In this document: positions 38,752 to 53,700 of the stretch, piece after piece
Numbering within the stretch: position 1 is the stretch's first letter
Layout of the letters: every line of letters begins with the position of its first letter
DNA from: Siphonodentalium dalli
Taxonomy: Eukaryota; Mollusca; Scaphopoda; Gadilida; Siphonodentaliidae
Length of the DNA stretch: 64,000 bases
Direction: 5' to 3'
Assembly: GCA_032622095.1 (NCBI GenBank)
Contig: CP136069.1
Location: forward strand, 66,797,319-66,861,318
The notes under the pieces: generated by a model
Database searches by the model: none
Told to the model about the DNA's origin: nothing
Seen by the model: the letters and a program-made list of their open reading frames with translations, nothing else
Program-made: the position numbers and the translations under genes

Positions 38752-41700
38752 GGGGTAGGTTCCTTTATCCTATTAGGAACATGAACGAATGAGTTATCTC
38801 CCTTGCCTATGACCAACGTTTGTCCTGGACACCTTCACCCTGTGATCATTAGGGCACATGAGGTAAGTGTTGTTTCCTTTTAGGAGGCTCAGTTGTTTTG
38901 GGTTTATCTGAGCTACTGCATATGGGACACAATGATCTATTTTTTGGCACATGTCTACCAAGAAATCTTTTTGGTACAGGTTGCAGGTCTTTTCTGCTTC
39001 AGCAGGTGGGTTTCATGGACATAGTCGGATTATCTGCCTTGTGGCCTCCTCCTCTTCAAGAATTCTAATTATAACCATTAGTTCATTCAGTGTCCAAGAT
39101 ATAATATTTTTTTACCCAAAATATGTATCTCCTATAATAAATATCTTGGACACTGAACAAAGTAAGGGCCCTCCCAGTTAGGATCAACATTCCCGCCCCG
39201 CGCACTCGGTCAAACGCATCAAACACACAGGAGGAAGAAATTAAAAGGATCAAAATCTTACTTGTCACTCGCTTCTATAGCGAAAGGACTCACACGATTG
39301 GTCCAGAGGTAAAGTTGTTTAGGTTTGACAGTGCGCGTACTGTAGGTACTTCGTACCGATTTTTAAAACGACTTCTATGATCTTGCAATCAAGAAATATA
39401 TAACCATTAGTTCATTCAGTGTCCAAGATATTTATTATAGGAGATACATATTTTGGGTAAAAAAATATTATGTCTGTCATTTGCAGAATGAGGTCCCCAG
39501 AGGGTGAATTTAGTGATGCTACCCTGCATAGCGGGCTAGCATCACCAAATTCACCCTCTGGGGACCTCATTCTGCTTACACCTCAGTAAGATGAACATTC
39601 TAATGCATTGATTGGCATTACACATGCAAGCATGAATATAAAATGCAAGGATTCTCCTTATGTCTATGGAACTTAACGAGATTCTTATGGAAGTATTATT
39701 TTTTCAACTTTCTGTGTGACGATCCGGTATCATAACCGCACGGTACCATAACTCCACTGCAGTGACCATCTCGATACCGTATACTACCGGTAATTCCGCT
39801 ATCATTACCAGGACAACACCCCATTTTTCAGATCAATTGCTTTTGAGGATAGCGGTAGTTATGGAAATGTCATTTATTTTTGCCAAATTATGTCCAACAG
39901 TTCTAATCACCACAATGTCTCAAGATTGGCTTGTTACTTAACCCTTTGAGTGCCAGGTCGATTTTTGTATCAACCCATATACCCTAGGTCGCCTCGCATA
40001 TATAAGAGAATGCATTGGCCTAACATTTTTTTTTTTTACAATTTTAATAATTTATTCTTATATTCTTTAACAGACTTATTTTGTAGGTTTAGGGCCGATG
40101 AGATTGGCCCCTGGCACTCAAAGGGTTAGTTAATCGTGGGTATGGCTTTATGAAATTTTCTAACTGCAGCCTGAGGAAGAAGATACAGATGCATTCGACA
40201 TTCTGGAATGTCTCATTGAGCATAAGCATCACGACGCCATGGGTGATAAGTGTGTACGTGCTGTTGAACATCATCAAATAGTGAGTTCACATATTTATTC
40301 AATTAGGCCACTGAACAAAGTCAATTTCATCATTATTTGATCTGAACCAAAGTTGGTACATGTGTTTCTCCAAAAATTACAGGCCATGTTCAAATATAAG
40401 TTCCGCCCAATTATTCTTACATGAGCTACATCCCATTTTCAACTTAGAATTTATATAACACATTGCATCTTAAATATTAAACACAATGCAAATATGGCTC
40501 AAATGCATATTGCAGCTTGCCCACACATTTTTACCTGTTGTGGCTCTTTAAAATGATCCTGCCTTAACACATCAAATTGCATCCTTAAATTTCTTTGTCT
40601 GTGGTGTGAAGCCTCCGCTGAGGTGATCAGAATGGAATGGCAAAAATCATGCCAAAATTGTGTTATTTTGATAAATTTTATATCAAAATAGACACAATAC
40701 AGCATCATTATTATAAAACAAATTGCATGCAGTGACTATTGTCTGCTGAATCATTGCCGTAGTAAATATTTACACTTGTGTGTAATTCAAATGTTGTGTT
40801 ATCTGAAAATGCAGTCGATGTGGTTAGAATATTTGATAATCTTAGTTAAATGCTACTTGTCCAGTGGAGATAGTGTTTGGATACTCTTGAATTCTCCCAT
40901 TCAGCTATAAAAGTATCTATTGGAATAGACTATTATTCATTTGGATAGATGTTTAATAGTTAGCAAAAGCAGATTGGTGGAAAATGTTCTCATAATAAGT
41001 TCAACAAATGGCTTTTGGCCGTTTGTTGAAATTATTATGTGAACATTTCCTACTGAGCATTTAGTACAGAAAGGGTTATATTCCATCTAATATCAAAAGT
41101 TTTCACTCATTTAACAGTTCTATCAAATGTCACCTAATCACAGGCTACTATCGATACAATCCAGTTCCGCTATGGATGTCCGGTTCGACATGTTATAACC
41201 CAAAAATGTGTGTCAATCACACATAGCATGTGAAACTCCCATTGTTATAAAATAAGGCGAAGAACACAAAGCTGCACAAAATGTGTACTCCCTTCTCAAT
41301 GTAAACAAATAATTGAAAACAAATGCATTTTCTGGCCTTTGTGGTACATACTACGGACAAAGTAAACTTATTCTATATACAAGCCTGCAAATAGCGTGTC
41401 TGTCATTTGCAGAATGAGGTCCCCAGAGGGTGAATTTAGTGATGCTATCCCGCACAGCGTGCTAGCATCACCAAATTCACCCTCTGGAGACCTCATTCTG
41501 CTTAGGTCTCTTCTTCTGGGAAGTATTGTATCAAATTAACATTGTTTTTAGTTATGTTTTCCCTTCTGGGAAGTTTCTATATCCCCTAATTTGCAGAAGA
41601 TAAAATCCATAATCGAGGCGCCCAATTGGTGAATATCATCAACTTCAACTGGGGAACTTCAATCTGATCCTAGGTCTACCATAGCAGTTGAGGGCCTAAG

Positions 41701-44700
41701 CAGAATGAGGCCCCCAGAGGGTGAATTTAGTAATGCTAGCCTGCTATGTGGGGTAGCGTCACTAAATTCACCCTCTGGGGACCTCATTCTGCAATGACAG
41801 ACACGCTATTTGCAGGCTTCACCATACAACATCATGTGCTTTCAAAGTTGTTCCATGGGCTTCATTTTGTGTTTTATATCTATTGTAAATTGTGATTCAC
41901 ATGCACGCGATCAAAAATACAATGCCCCGCACTCGCTAACAATCAGCATAAACCAATTTTTGGTCTCAAATCTTGCATATTTATGTGGAAGATAACAATT
42001 ATCTGAGTTAATATTTAGATGAAAATAATATTTCTGGGATTTATACACATTACACAAGCGATTAAAGGTACTCAATCCGATAAAAATCCTCTCAATTACT
42101 ATTTCAATGGCTTCGGGGGTCAAAAATATTTGATTCGAGTCGAGGAAGTCACCCATCAAAGCTCAGATTTGTTAGATATCAATTTTAGAAATCTATTATT
42201 TCTCATTATCGGGAATACTTTCTGGCCCAGATCTCAGTCAAAATTGCGTTTTTATTACCACTTGATTTTAGAGTTATCCATCCTTGTCTGTTTGAATAGA
42301 GTTTTGGTGTAAAAATCTCGAGCAGGATACGAAATTGACGGCAATTATTAGTACTCATCTCGAGAACATAAAAAATTTCAAAAATCAATATCTAATAACT
42401 CTGAGCTTTGTTTGATGGGTTCCTCGACTCGAATCAAATATTGTTTACCCCCATAGCCAAAGAAATAGTAATATAGGACCCTCTGATCGGATTGTTGTTG
42501 TTGGAATCTGTTGAGATGGGGACCCTCTTTACGGATTGAGTACCTTTAAATCACATAATTGAATGTGAGACAACATTTTTTACGAGTTTTTCATCATCAT
42601 ATCCTGATCTTTTTAAGCACCCAGTAAAATTGTGAAGCTTAATATCATTACTAATTGTCTGATAATTTTATCATTGTTGGTGTGTTCTTGTGACGAAAAA
42701 CCATTCTAACTAATGTGACAAAAATCAGATTCAGTAACTTGTCAATTCTTGAGAAAGAGAACAAGACAATCAAAAACAGCGTATATTGTGCTATCGATCC
42801 AGACTACAGTAATGCTCTAATTAACCCTTTACCCAACAGAAGGGCCCTGTGCCAATGCATTCTCTTATATATGCGAGTCGACCATAGGTCGCCTCGCATA
42901 TATAAGAGAATGCATTGGCTTAACACATTAAAAATTATAAAATTGTTAAAGAATGTAAGAAAAAATGGTAAAAAGTGTTAAAAAAAGATTTTTTTTTAGG
43001 CCAATGCATTCTCTTATATATGCGAGGCGACCTATGGTCGACTCGCATATATAAGAGAATGCATTGGCTCAGGGCATAACTGTAACCATCACAATGTGGT
43101 CAATGAGCCGGTTCCAATGATATCCATATTTGTATGGTTTTATTGAGACAGACCCAAGATATTTTAGGCTGTTGAAGCTTTATTTTGGCCGGTTTTGGCC
43201 GGTTTGTTGGGTAAAGGGTTAATCGACTTCTTAACCACAGCAGAATTATGGGTAACTTTTCAGGATTTAGTCGGAAATATGGCTTTAGTCGGCGAGAGCT
43301 TTCCGATGAATGGCAACAAGCCATATTTCCGACTAAATCCTGAAAAGTTACCCATAATTCTGCTGTGGTTAAGGAGTCGATTAATTAGAGCATTACTGTA
43401 TATAATACCGAACTGGACATCAAAAGAGGATTGTATCGACTGCAGCCTGAGCTAATTATCCGATTATTCAATAGCCTATCTATTAATCTATCTAATTATC
43501 ATATCTCTTTATCATAATTATATGATATCAAGTTAATACTGGTATATTGTCTAATTTATATTATAATTAATTTCAGACACAATTAAAAGACTTCAAATTC
43601 AGTCATAAATTTAAAGAGAACTGTATAAATCCCAAAGAAAAGTATTGTAAAGAGGCAAGAACAAGGTAATAATAATTAATGTAATCACTGAAGTAATATC
43701 CATTTCTATGTCTTATAGTACCCACTTCAGTTGTGAGCAATGGGGATGCCACATAGTCTGCCATCGAAACAGTTTTAGAACAGTCAGATAAAGAAATTCA
43801 AACTCAGGGAAAACCAAGACTCAACATTTTTTTTAAACAGCATGATTCTACATTTATTATTATAGAATTGTACACATACATGTACTTCTATGTGTGTACC
43901 TGGGTGCAGAGTTTCCATTCAATTTAAGTTATTAGTCAAGAGTTTTGAGAGTTGTACACATTTTCAAGGATGAGGGCTCGGAGGAGGTCTAAATGTAGAC
44001 ATCCTTATATCAATGTCAACAATAATGACAACATTTCAGATTCCAATTTTCAATATATTTCCAATATCCTTAGTAGATACTGAGTACTAACTAGTACACA
44101 AAAAGTTGCTTAAGTGGCAAAAGGCTGACTAATGGTTTTTTGCAGGTCGGAGATTGTGACGTGTTTGAGTGAACAAATAAGAAACGATACTTTGTTCAGG
44201 AAGCCACAAAGAATTGCCCACAAATGCAGGAATGAAGTAAAATTTGATCTGCTACAAAGGGTTAGTAATCTGTTAACCTGTTGGCTGCTATACGTTTGTA
44301 ATGACTACGGTCGTAAAATGTCACACTGTGTACTATACGTCAGTACTGAGTACTGATGTAAATGTCACGCTGTGTGCTATATATCAGTACTGACTACTGA
44401 CGTAAAATGTCACACTGTGTACTATACGTCAATACTGAGTACTGACGTAAAATGTCACGCTGTGTGCTATATATCAGTGCTGACTACTGACGTAAAATGT
44501 CACACTGTGTGCTATACGTCAGTACTGAGTACCGACGTAAAATGTCACACTGTGTGCTATATATCAGTACTGATTACTGACGTAAAATGTCACGCTGTGT
44601 GCTATATATCAGTACTGAGTACCGACATAAAATGTCACACTGTGTGCTATATGTCAGTACTGATTACTGACGTAAAATGTCACGCTGTGTGCTATATATC

Positions 44701-47700
44701 AGTACTGAGTACCGACATAAAATGTCACACTGTGTGCTATATGTCAGTACTGAGTACTGACGTAAAATGTCACGCTGTGTGCTATATATCAGTACTGACT
44801 ACGGACCTACTTCAGCACACTTGCAGTCGGTCACTATTCATAACTGAAACTTATCCTTGTATCTCAAAGTTTGAAACTGTGTATGACGTTTAAGGATTGT
44901 GTATGATAACAGCCTTTGTGTGGGGTCAGTGTTATGGATTTTGTGTTATACTGTTATATTTTTCCACTAGAAAATGTCTATAGCGTTAATACCCCAGCAC
45001 ACAACATCATGACGTCATTTAGCAGTGAAGCGGTTAACTGAATGGATTAATAGTCCTATTCAGTAATGCCCTAAGTAATCGACTCCTTAACCACAGCAGA
45101 ATTATGGGTAACTTTTCAGGATTAAGTCGGAAATATGGCTTGTTGCCATTCATCGGAAAGCTCTTAGTGAGAGCTTTCCGATGAATTGCAACAAGCCATA
45201 TTTCCGACTAAATCCTGAAAAGTTACCCATAATTTTGCTGTGGTTAAGGAGTCAATTACTTAGGGCATTACTATAAATCATTCGGAAGGGTGTTCTGATA
45301 ATATAAGTGCACGAGGCATTACATTACAGTCATTTAGAGGGAATGAATGTTTAGATAATAAGTTCAATAACTGCCTTGCAACTCAGTTTGGTGTGCAATT
45401 GTTAATTATTATATTGAAGCGGCACAACAATGATTTATAAGATCACCATATCTTTGTGTATTTTTGGGTGCAAATTTTCACCTGGTTGATCAGTCACTAT
45501 ATAGCATTGTTGAGTATGGAATGAGCTGGAAAACATAAGATTTATCCCCAAGGAAAAACGTGTTATCAACAATGCTGCAGTGTTTGATCCAGTCCGGAGA
45601 ATAAGGTGCCTGTCATTTGCAGAATGAGGTCCCCAGAGGGTGAATTTGGTGACGTTATCCCTCATATCCCGCTCTTCACATGGATTCTATTTCTTTTTTT
45701 AGTTTAGTTTCTCTATATCCCCAAATTGGCAGACGACATATTGCATAATCAAGATTCCCAATGGGTGTACATAACAATATTCATAATTTGGTAACTTCAA
45801 TCTAGTCTAGGTCTCCCATAGCAGATGAGGCTATGCAGAATGAATGAGTTCCTCAGATGGTGAATTTGGTGATGCAGGATAGCTAGGCTTGGTCTGATCC
45901 AAATCTCTTATATAGCCCACGATAATATTATCAGATTTACATCTTTAGAATTCCTATCAAGATGCTGTTTCTATGACAACAGGGATTTCCCCCAAGATGA
46001 CAAGCACATGCCTGGTATAATAAATGTTTGTGAGAATCATAGTATTAGAAGTAGTTATAAATAAAAAACAACAGGATGGGATCATGGGAACAAGTACCGT
46101 TAATCAGTTCTAAATATTGTTGGCTGATAAAAACTCGAAGATTGTGATGTGTTATTATTATTGCATTCATTTATGAATATATTGCCTGTATTCTCCATTA
46201 TCAAATTTTTCTTATTTCGCAATGCATGGGAATATTTTCCAAACGTCTTTGACCTGGGATCTCCTAATTATGATATTTAAATATAACCAATCTCGAAGCT
46301 GTGTTTGCAATTGTCATTGATAGAGCTCTTTCCATCAATGTATCACATTATTATAATCAATAAATTTGAAAAATGATCAAGGAAATATGTGTTGATACAA
46401 AAATCACAACCAATGAGATAGCACCCAGTCTGAGACATGACCAATGGAATGAAGGGAATCCCATCAATATACAGTAATTCCCTAAGTAATCGACCCCTTA
46501 TATAACACACAGCAGAATTATGCGTAACTTTTCATGATTTAGTCGGAAATATGGCGTTGTTGCCATTCATCGGTAAGCTCTCGGCGAGAGTTTTCCGAAG
46601 AATGGCATCAAGCCATATTTCCGACTAAATCCTGAAAAGTTACCCATAATTCTGCTGTGGTTGAGGGGTCGATTACTTAGGGCATTACTGTAGAAACAGA
46701 ATTGGTATACAGAATTCTAGAAACATAAATCTGATCAGATTATCATTGGCTTTTCAAAGCGACTGTACTGATCCATAACCAGGTGCAACCCCGAATTTAG
46801 TGTGTCTGACAATTGCAGAATGAGGTCCCGAGAGGGTGAATTTAGTGATGCTTCACACTTAGCGGGCTAGAATCACCAAATTCACCCTCTAGGGACCTCA
46901 TTCTGATTTGGTCTCAACTGCTATGGGAGACCTAGGATCAGATTGGATTTCCCAAGTTGAAGTTGGTGATGTTCACCCTTTAGTCAGCTCGATTATGCAA
47001 TTTATCTTCTGCAAATTAGGGGAAATAGAAACTAAACAGAAGGGAAAATAGTTTCTAAAAACAATGTTAAATTGAGTCTATAGATACTTCCCAAAAGATG
47101 AGGCCTAAGCAGAATGAGGTTCCCAGAGGGTAAATTTGGTGATGCTAAACTGCTGTGCGGGGTAGCATCACTAAATTCACCTTCTGGGGACCTCATTCTG
47201 CAAATGTCAGACACACTAAATTTAGGCTTGACCAGGTGTGTTCTATTTGCACCCTAAAATACACAAAAAACGGTGTTATATTCAAACATCTGTAGTAATG
47301 ATTTGTAATTTTCCATGCATCCACATTCAAATTATTTTTATTTAATATAGAGGTTTTTGTACTAATTTCTCAGGAGGAAGATATCGATTTGGATCCGGAG
47401 CTTAAAGTTGCTTGTGTCGCAGAGATTGGGGCTCTCTGTCAAAATGTTCGTCCAGGAAATGCAGAGGTAAATCTACAGTGAAAGTCTAGAAAACTAGTTA
47501 AATGTCACCCCATTTATTTTTATTGAAATTTCATTTATGTTCCCTCTGGGGATGAATTTCCACCTTCTATAAGAGTTCACATTTGAGCGAAATGTGCAAA
47601 TTTAATTCTGAATCCTCGTATATTAAAATATTGCAAAATATACATTACTGTCCCAAGAGGTTCAGTATATGTAACATACGATATGAATTCACTATTTCAG

Positions 47701-50700
47701 CAATTTTAAGGGTTGGTAAGGACTGTGAAATTGGAAGGGGAAACCCAATGGTGTCAACGGAAAAGGTGGAAATTATGTTACATTAGAGCTGATAAACCAG
47801 GGGCAGTAAACATATGAAGGGCATGATCATAGTTCAAACATATAAACAGATGCTCTACCATGCCCTAGCATAATTATTATAACCACGCATTGTGCTTCTT
47901 TGAATAAGATAAATGAATCTCTTTGTTTATAATCATCATGGTTAAATCTAATTAAATTGAATCATCATGGTTAAATCTAATTAAATTGGATTATTTATTT
48001 CACAGGTATTTGAATGCTTGAAACACAAAAAGAAGGAACTTGGAATAGCTTGCCATAAAATGATCTTTAGAAGAGAGGTATGATGTGTCTGCATTTTATA
48101 ATTTCATATCATATCATATTTGGCATCCCCCTACAGACCACATCCCTCATCCAATCATTACCAAACTTCATATGGATCTTTGGGGTGACCTCTAGATAGG
48201 AGCCATCCAAATTTTTCTGAAAATTGTTTAAAATCATTACTGCCAGCAGCCATCTTGGATTTCTCATTTGAATCCATCGACACATCCTGCCGCCCACATT
48301 TATTGGAGAAATGTTTGGAATTTACAGGCATATTTAGGATAATCTCTAGATCTTAAATTTTAATGATTTTCTATGAGTCGCCATCTGGCTTATTTTAATT
48401 ATATATTAAACTAGCTGGTGGACCCGACTTCGTCCGGGCTGTTTCCCCTCTGCTTTTCGGCGAATTGCGCGATTTGACCTTGAATTGTCCATTTTGAAGG
48501 TCAAGGTCAGGTGTGGTCACGATTTGACCCGTCCAAAAGACTGCCCGGACAAAAGTACCCGACAAAAGTACCCGTCGAAATCCATCCGGTTTTACCCGAT
48601 TTGACCTCGAATTGATAATTTTGAAGGTCAGGTCGGGGTCACGATTTGACCCGTCCAAAACACTCAGTGGACAAAAGTAACCCTATGTATCAAATTTTGT
48701 CGAAATCCCATAAAAATTCGCGATTTGATCTTGAATTGACCCGATTTCAAGGTCAAGGTCACGTTGCACAGGGCAAATGAATAGGCTTACAACACTCCCC
48801 ATACAAAAGTATCCCTAGACACTAATTTTCATCGAAATCCCGTGATGCTCGGGCATTCGACCTTGAAATGACCCGATGTCAAGGTCATGTCGCACGGGCA
48901 AATTAATAGGCCCATGCCACTCCCCGGCCGAAAGTACCCCCACATACCAAGTTTCATCGAAATCGGCTCAGCCGATTTCGAGTCCATCACGAACAGACAG
49001 ACAGACACACACTCACACACACAGACAGATTTCCCAAAATATATAATAGATATAGATCTATGTAAATATCTATCCAAAATGTCCCATTTTTCAGACTTTG
49101 ATGATTCATACTAATTTGTCTGTGATTTGAATAATGTTATTATAAGTGCATGTCCAAAGAAATTCATTATTTTCTAACAGTGCATTTTCTCATAAACAAC
49201 TTCAGTCGATGCTTCGAAGCCATCATCTTATTTATGTTTGTTTACTCAGGTATAATTTACTGTTTGCCATAGGAAAATATAGTTTCCATATGAATCCATT
49301 GATTTCCCCCATAAGAATATCAAATTACAATATAAAAACAAAGTTTTATCACATCGATAGTAAGAAAAGTAATGACAACTTGATCAATTCGAAAATGTTA
49401 ATATCCGACTGCGGGGGATAACAATAATTCCTCGGTGATCGTATAATGAATAAAATATATTATCTACAGATCCTTGAATTTCCGAAAAGAAATTTTATGT
49501 TATCACATTTACGTTAATATAACAATAACATGATTTTTGAGGGCGTTATGGTTTATTAACGGCCCGACTGGAATGATTAACAGCCCAAGGGCCTATTAGC
49601 AGCCCGAGATGAAGTCGAGGGACGCTAATAGGCCCGAGGGCTGTTAATCATTCCAGAGGGCCGTTAATAAATCATAATGCCCGATGAAATCATGTTATTA
49701 CTATTATTACCACAGTTTTGGACATTTGACCCATTTGAGGATTCAGTGGAATAATGAAGTAGATTAAGAGAGAAATATTTTCAAGAACATTTAAATTTGA
49801 TATCATTTGACTTGTCAGCTGACACGGAGTCTCGAAAATAGGACAGGGAAAAAACCAGCATTGAAGACGAGTAACAAACAATGAGAGGTTGGCAGCTAAA
49901 ATTATTAACGCATACTTACGCTTGATACGATAATTTAATCATATAGCGTGAATTCCAATCATAAAACCACTATAGTGTCGGGAAAATCGGATACATCTTC
50001 CCATTATTTTCTTGAAATAAACACGCCAGATCGGAAGTTGAAGGGACGTAACTCACGCGATAATAAACGAGATCTAGTTTCCGGGCGGCGGGCCCATAAT
50101 GAACTAGGCTTCTCATTATCAGCCCGCTGTTTTGGTAACAATACGCTATTTGGAAAGCCCCGAAAAACATTATCAATGGCCTAGAGAACGCCCTATAAAG
50201 TGGTAATAATATCAAGATAATTGATGTCTGTACATTAGCTTTGATATCTTAATTAATATTCTTATTTATATATATCACCAGAAAGAAGACTTGCCCATTG
50301 CTGACTTCACATTGATGACGAAGTGTAAAAACATGATCAAAGTAAGCTTCATATTGTTGGTGCAATCCTAAATAGTCATATCTCCCAGAAATCAAATGTT
50401 ACAGGAGACACAAAAACTATATCTGGAAATAACATTGGTATCTACTAATACCTTGGCCTGATGCCATTTTAGTTTTCTTTCTTTCTGTGGTTTAGATTAG
50501 TCATTGTCACTCAGAGTGAGAATGAAACACCCTGCATTCATGCCCCTTCAAAAAAAAAACCCAATAAAAATTATCCTATGAGGAACAGACATATGAAATA
50601 TTAACAATAAATAAAATTTTAAATTTTAAATCCACAGATTTGTAATAAAAGTTGTGTGGATGCAGATTTACTCACAAAGACATTGAAACTTCAGCTAAAA

Positions 50701-53700
50701 TTTTATCGAACCTCTGAATCTAAATAAGCACAGGCCATCAATATTTATTCAACAGGGGTGCGCTTTAGGATCAGGTGCTATTTATATATTTATTTATGCA
50801 GATAATAAATGTGTAAGATGCACAGGTTTTTTGAGGACAAGGCATTCCCTGAACTATTTTGGCCTTATTTCGCATTTGAATTGGGCAACTTCTCCTTGTT
50901 TTTTTTCATGGTAAGTGAAACCTCTCTACTGTTTTAAGTCTATGCCCCAATAGCAATGAACAATACATATCAGTAAAATTAAATAGAAAAATATAGACTT
51001 TTCCAAGCCTGAGTTTAGTGTGCCTGTCATTTGCAGAATGAGGTCCCCAGAGGATGAATTTTGTGACGCTATCCCGCATAGCGGGCTAGCATAACTAAAT
51101 CCCCCCTCTGGGGACCTCATTCTGCTTAGGCCTCATCTTCTGGTGAAAGTTTCTTTATTATCAAATTTCTATAGAAACTTCTTCACATAGATTCTATTTA
51201 CGTGCACTCGCGCAACAGTATGGCAATCAAACAGATTCGTAGGTTGGTGTCACCCTACTCCGTTTCACTCCATGATGTCACCAAAAACGACATAAAACCT
51301 CGTGGCAAAAATAGATCGACCTACATTTTCTCCATCAGAACTCTACATCAAAGAGTCTATAGACTCCTTTGGGACCTACATAGACTCCTTCATTTGGGCA
51401 TTTTTACTTATAATTGGGAAGTTTTATCATTTTTGGTTCGTGCGAAGACCTCTTTTTATCGTGCGGGAAAAGAGAGACATTCAAAACGCGATTTCGTAAT
51501 TCGACGCAATAGGCTGAATAGCCTAACCTTCAGCCGAGTTCCGCGTCAAATACGACGAATGACGTAACACAAAACAAAACGCATTTGTTGACACAAACAC
51601 CTTTTGAAGAGTTTATTATTACATAAATGATCGTTATTGATTAATTATTGATATTTATTGTTGCATATTGGCTGCTATCAATATTTACACAAATGGTATT
51701 AATTATTTCTTATAATTGCTCCTTTGGTCAACTTTGACTATCGGAAAATGAAAATGAAAATATGCCGCTGAAAAAAATGTATTCGATATTAAAGTCTCAT
51801 CCTTTCGGCAACATGGAATTGGTTTTAATTACGTAAATGATTAATATAGTAATTTGCCTTTTATCTGTGATGAAATGAGAAATGGTAATTGTCTTTTTTT
51901 GCTAACATTAAATTAAATTAAATAAATTAATTAAAATACAGTGAAATTATTTTTTAAATTATTGTTTATTACATTTTTGCGCACGTTGGCATCTCTCTGA
52001 GTGCATTCTAGTTCTTTTTTAGTTTAGTTTCCCTATATCCCCAAATTGGCAGATGACACTGCATAATCGAGGTTCACTATGTGTGTACATCACAATATTC
52101 ACCATTTGGGAACTTCAGTCTCAATCTATATCTCCCATAGCTAATGAGGTTCCCAGAGGCTGAATTTAGTGATGCTAGCCTGCTATGCGGGATAGCGTCA
52201 CTAAATTCACCCTCTGGGGACCTCATTCTGCAAATGACAGGCACATTAAACTCAGACTTGGACTGTTCACTCCTTTCAATAGAATTATAAATGAGTTTAT
52301 GAAAAGCACATTAATCCTTATTTGATCATAGAAGGCTAGTTATGAAGTTTTATTTGAACGCCAGTTATTCTGAAATATTAAACAGTCAAATTTCCCTAAT
52401 ATTAATTAGGAAGAAGGCATTTGGCTCTTTTGAAGACATACATGTGTATATTCATTTGTAGTTGTACTGTGCATCGAAAAATGATGTGGCTGGAATCATG
52501 ACGTGTCTTCAAGCTCAGAAGACGAGACCCGAATTTGATGATACATGTAAAAAAGTTGTTATTCAACGGCAGATAGACCAAAATCAAGGTAAGCCATTAT
52601 GACTTATTTTGAATTACTTGTAGTTAGTAATTTCAACTAGCCCAAATAATTTTTATGGTAGAAGAAAATTATGAAGTTAGTGGTATGTTTTCTGTTGCTC
52701 TACCCCAAATTGTTCCCTAGATATCTCATGTGAAAAAAAAAGGTGTATTTGATGGACGATTTGCCAGCAGGCATGTTTAAATGAAACTCATAATATGCCT
52801 ATATTGAAACAATTTCAAGTCAATAAAACTTGGATTTTAAGCTCATGTTTGGCATATTGCAAAACCTCAACCCCCATATTCATGGTAAGATTCTTGTCAA
52901 GGTTCAGTGGGCACAGTTTAAAATTCATACAAAGTTTGATAAACCATTATTACCAACAAGTTCATGCTTATTTTCATTATCTGTAATCCTCCAATTACGA
53001 GATTTCACATTTTGAAACCATTGTTAATAAACATCTACTGTAACAGTGCTGTCAATGTTGTCAACAAACGCTGTGATTTGTCACAGGACATTAACTCTAA
53101 CATACAGACAACATTGATTGTCATCAGATACCGGGTACTGCATATTTACTCATTACCTTACTTTAGAAGCAATTGGATTTTCTTGGTATTAAAAACAAAG
53201 AAAGAATTACATGTAGCACTTTGCATAAATACTACGAGTAAAATTTTGACACCTTGAGAAGCAGCTATGTTTTTATGTCATGAGAAACAGCTATGTTTTT
53301 ATGTCATGAGAAGCAGCTATGTTTTTATGTCATGAGAAGCAGCTATGTTTTTATGTCATGAGAAACAGCTATGTTTTATGTCATGAGAAGCAGCTATGTT
53401 TTATGTCATATGAGAAGCAGCTATGTTTTATGTGATATGAGAAGTAGCTATGTTTTATGTCATATGAGAAGCAGCTATGTTTTTATGTCATGAGAAGCAG
53501 CTATGTTTTTATGTCATATGAGAAGCAGCTATGTTTTTATGTCATGAGAAGCAGCTATGTTTTTATGTCATATGAGAAGCAGCTATGTTTTTATGTCATA
53601 TGAGAAGCAGCTATGTTTTTATGTCATGAGAAGCAGCTATGTTTTTATGTCATATGAGAAGCAGCTATGTTTTTATGTCATATGAGAAGCAGCTATGTTT

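Noticed and set aside
38565-38792. Glycine-rich small proteins in two frames
   Set aside because: They are produced only by translation of the G49 tract.
44372-44893. 173-residue repetitive protein
   Set aside because: It is a by-product of a 45-bp minisatellite; no independent coding evidence.
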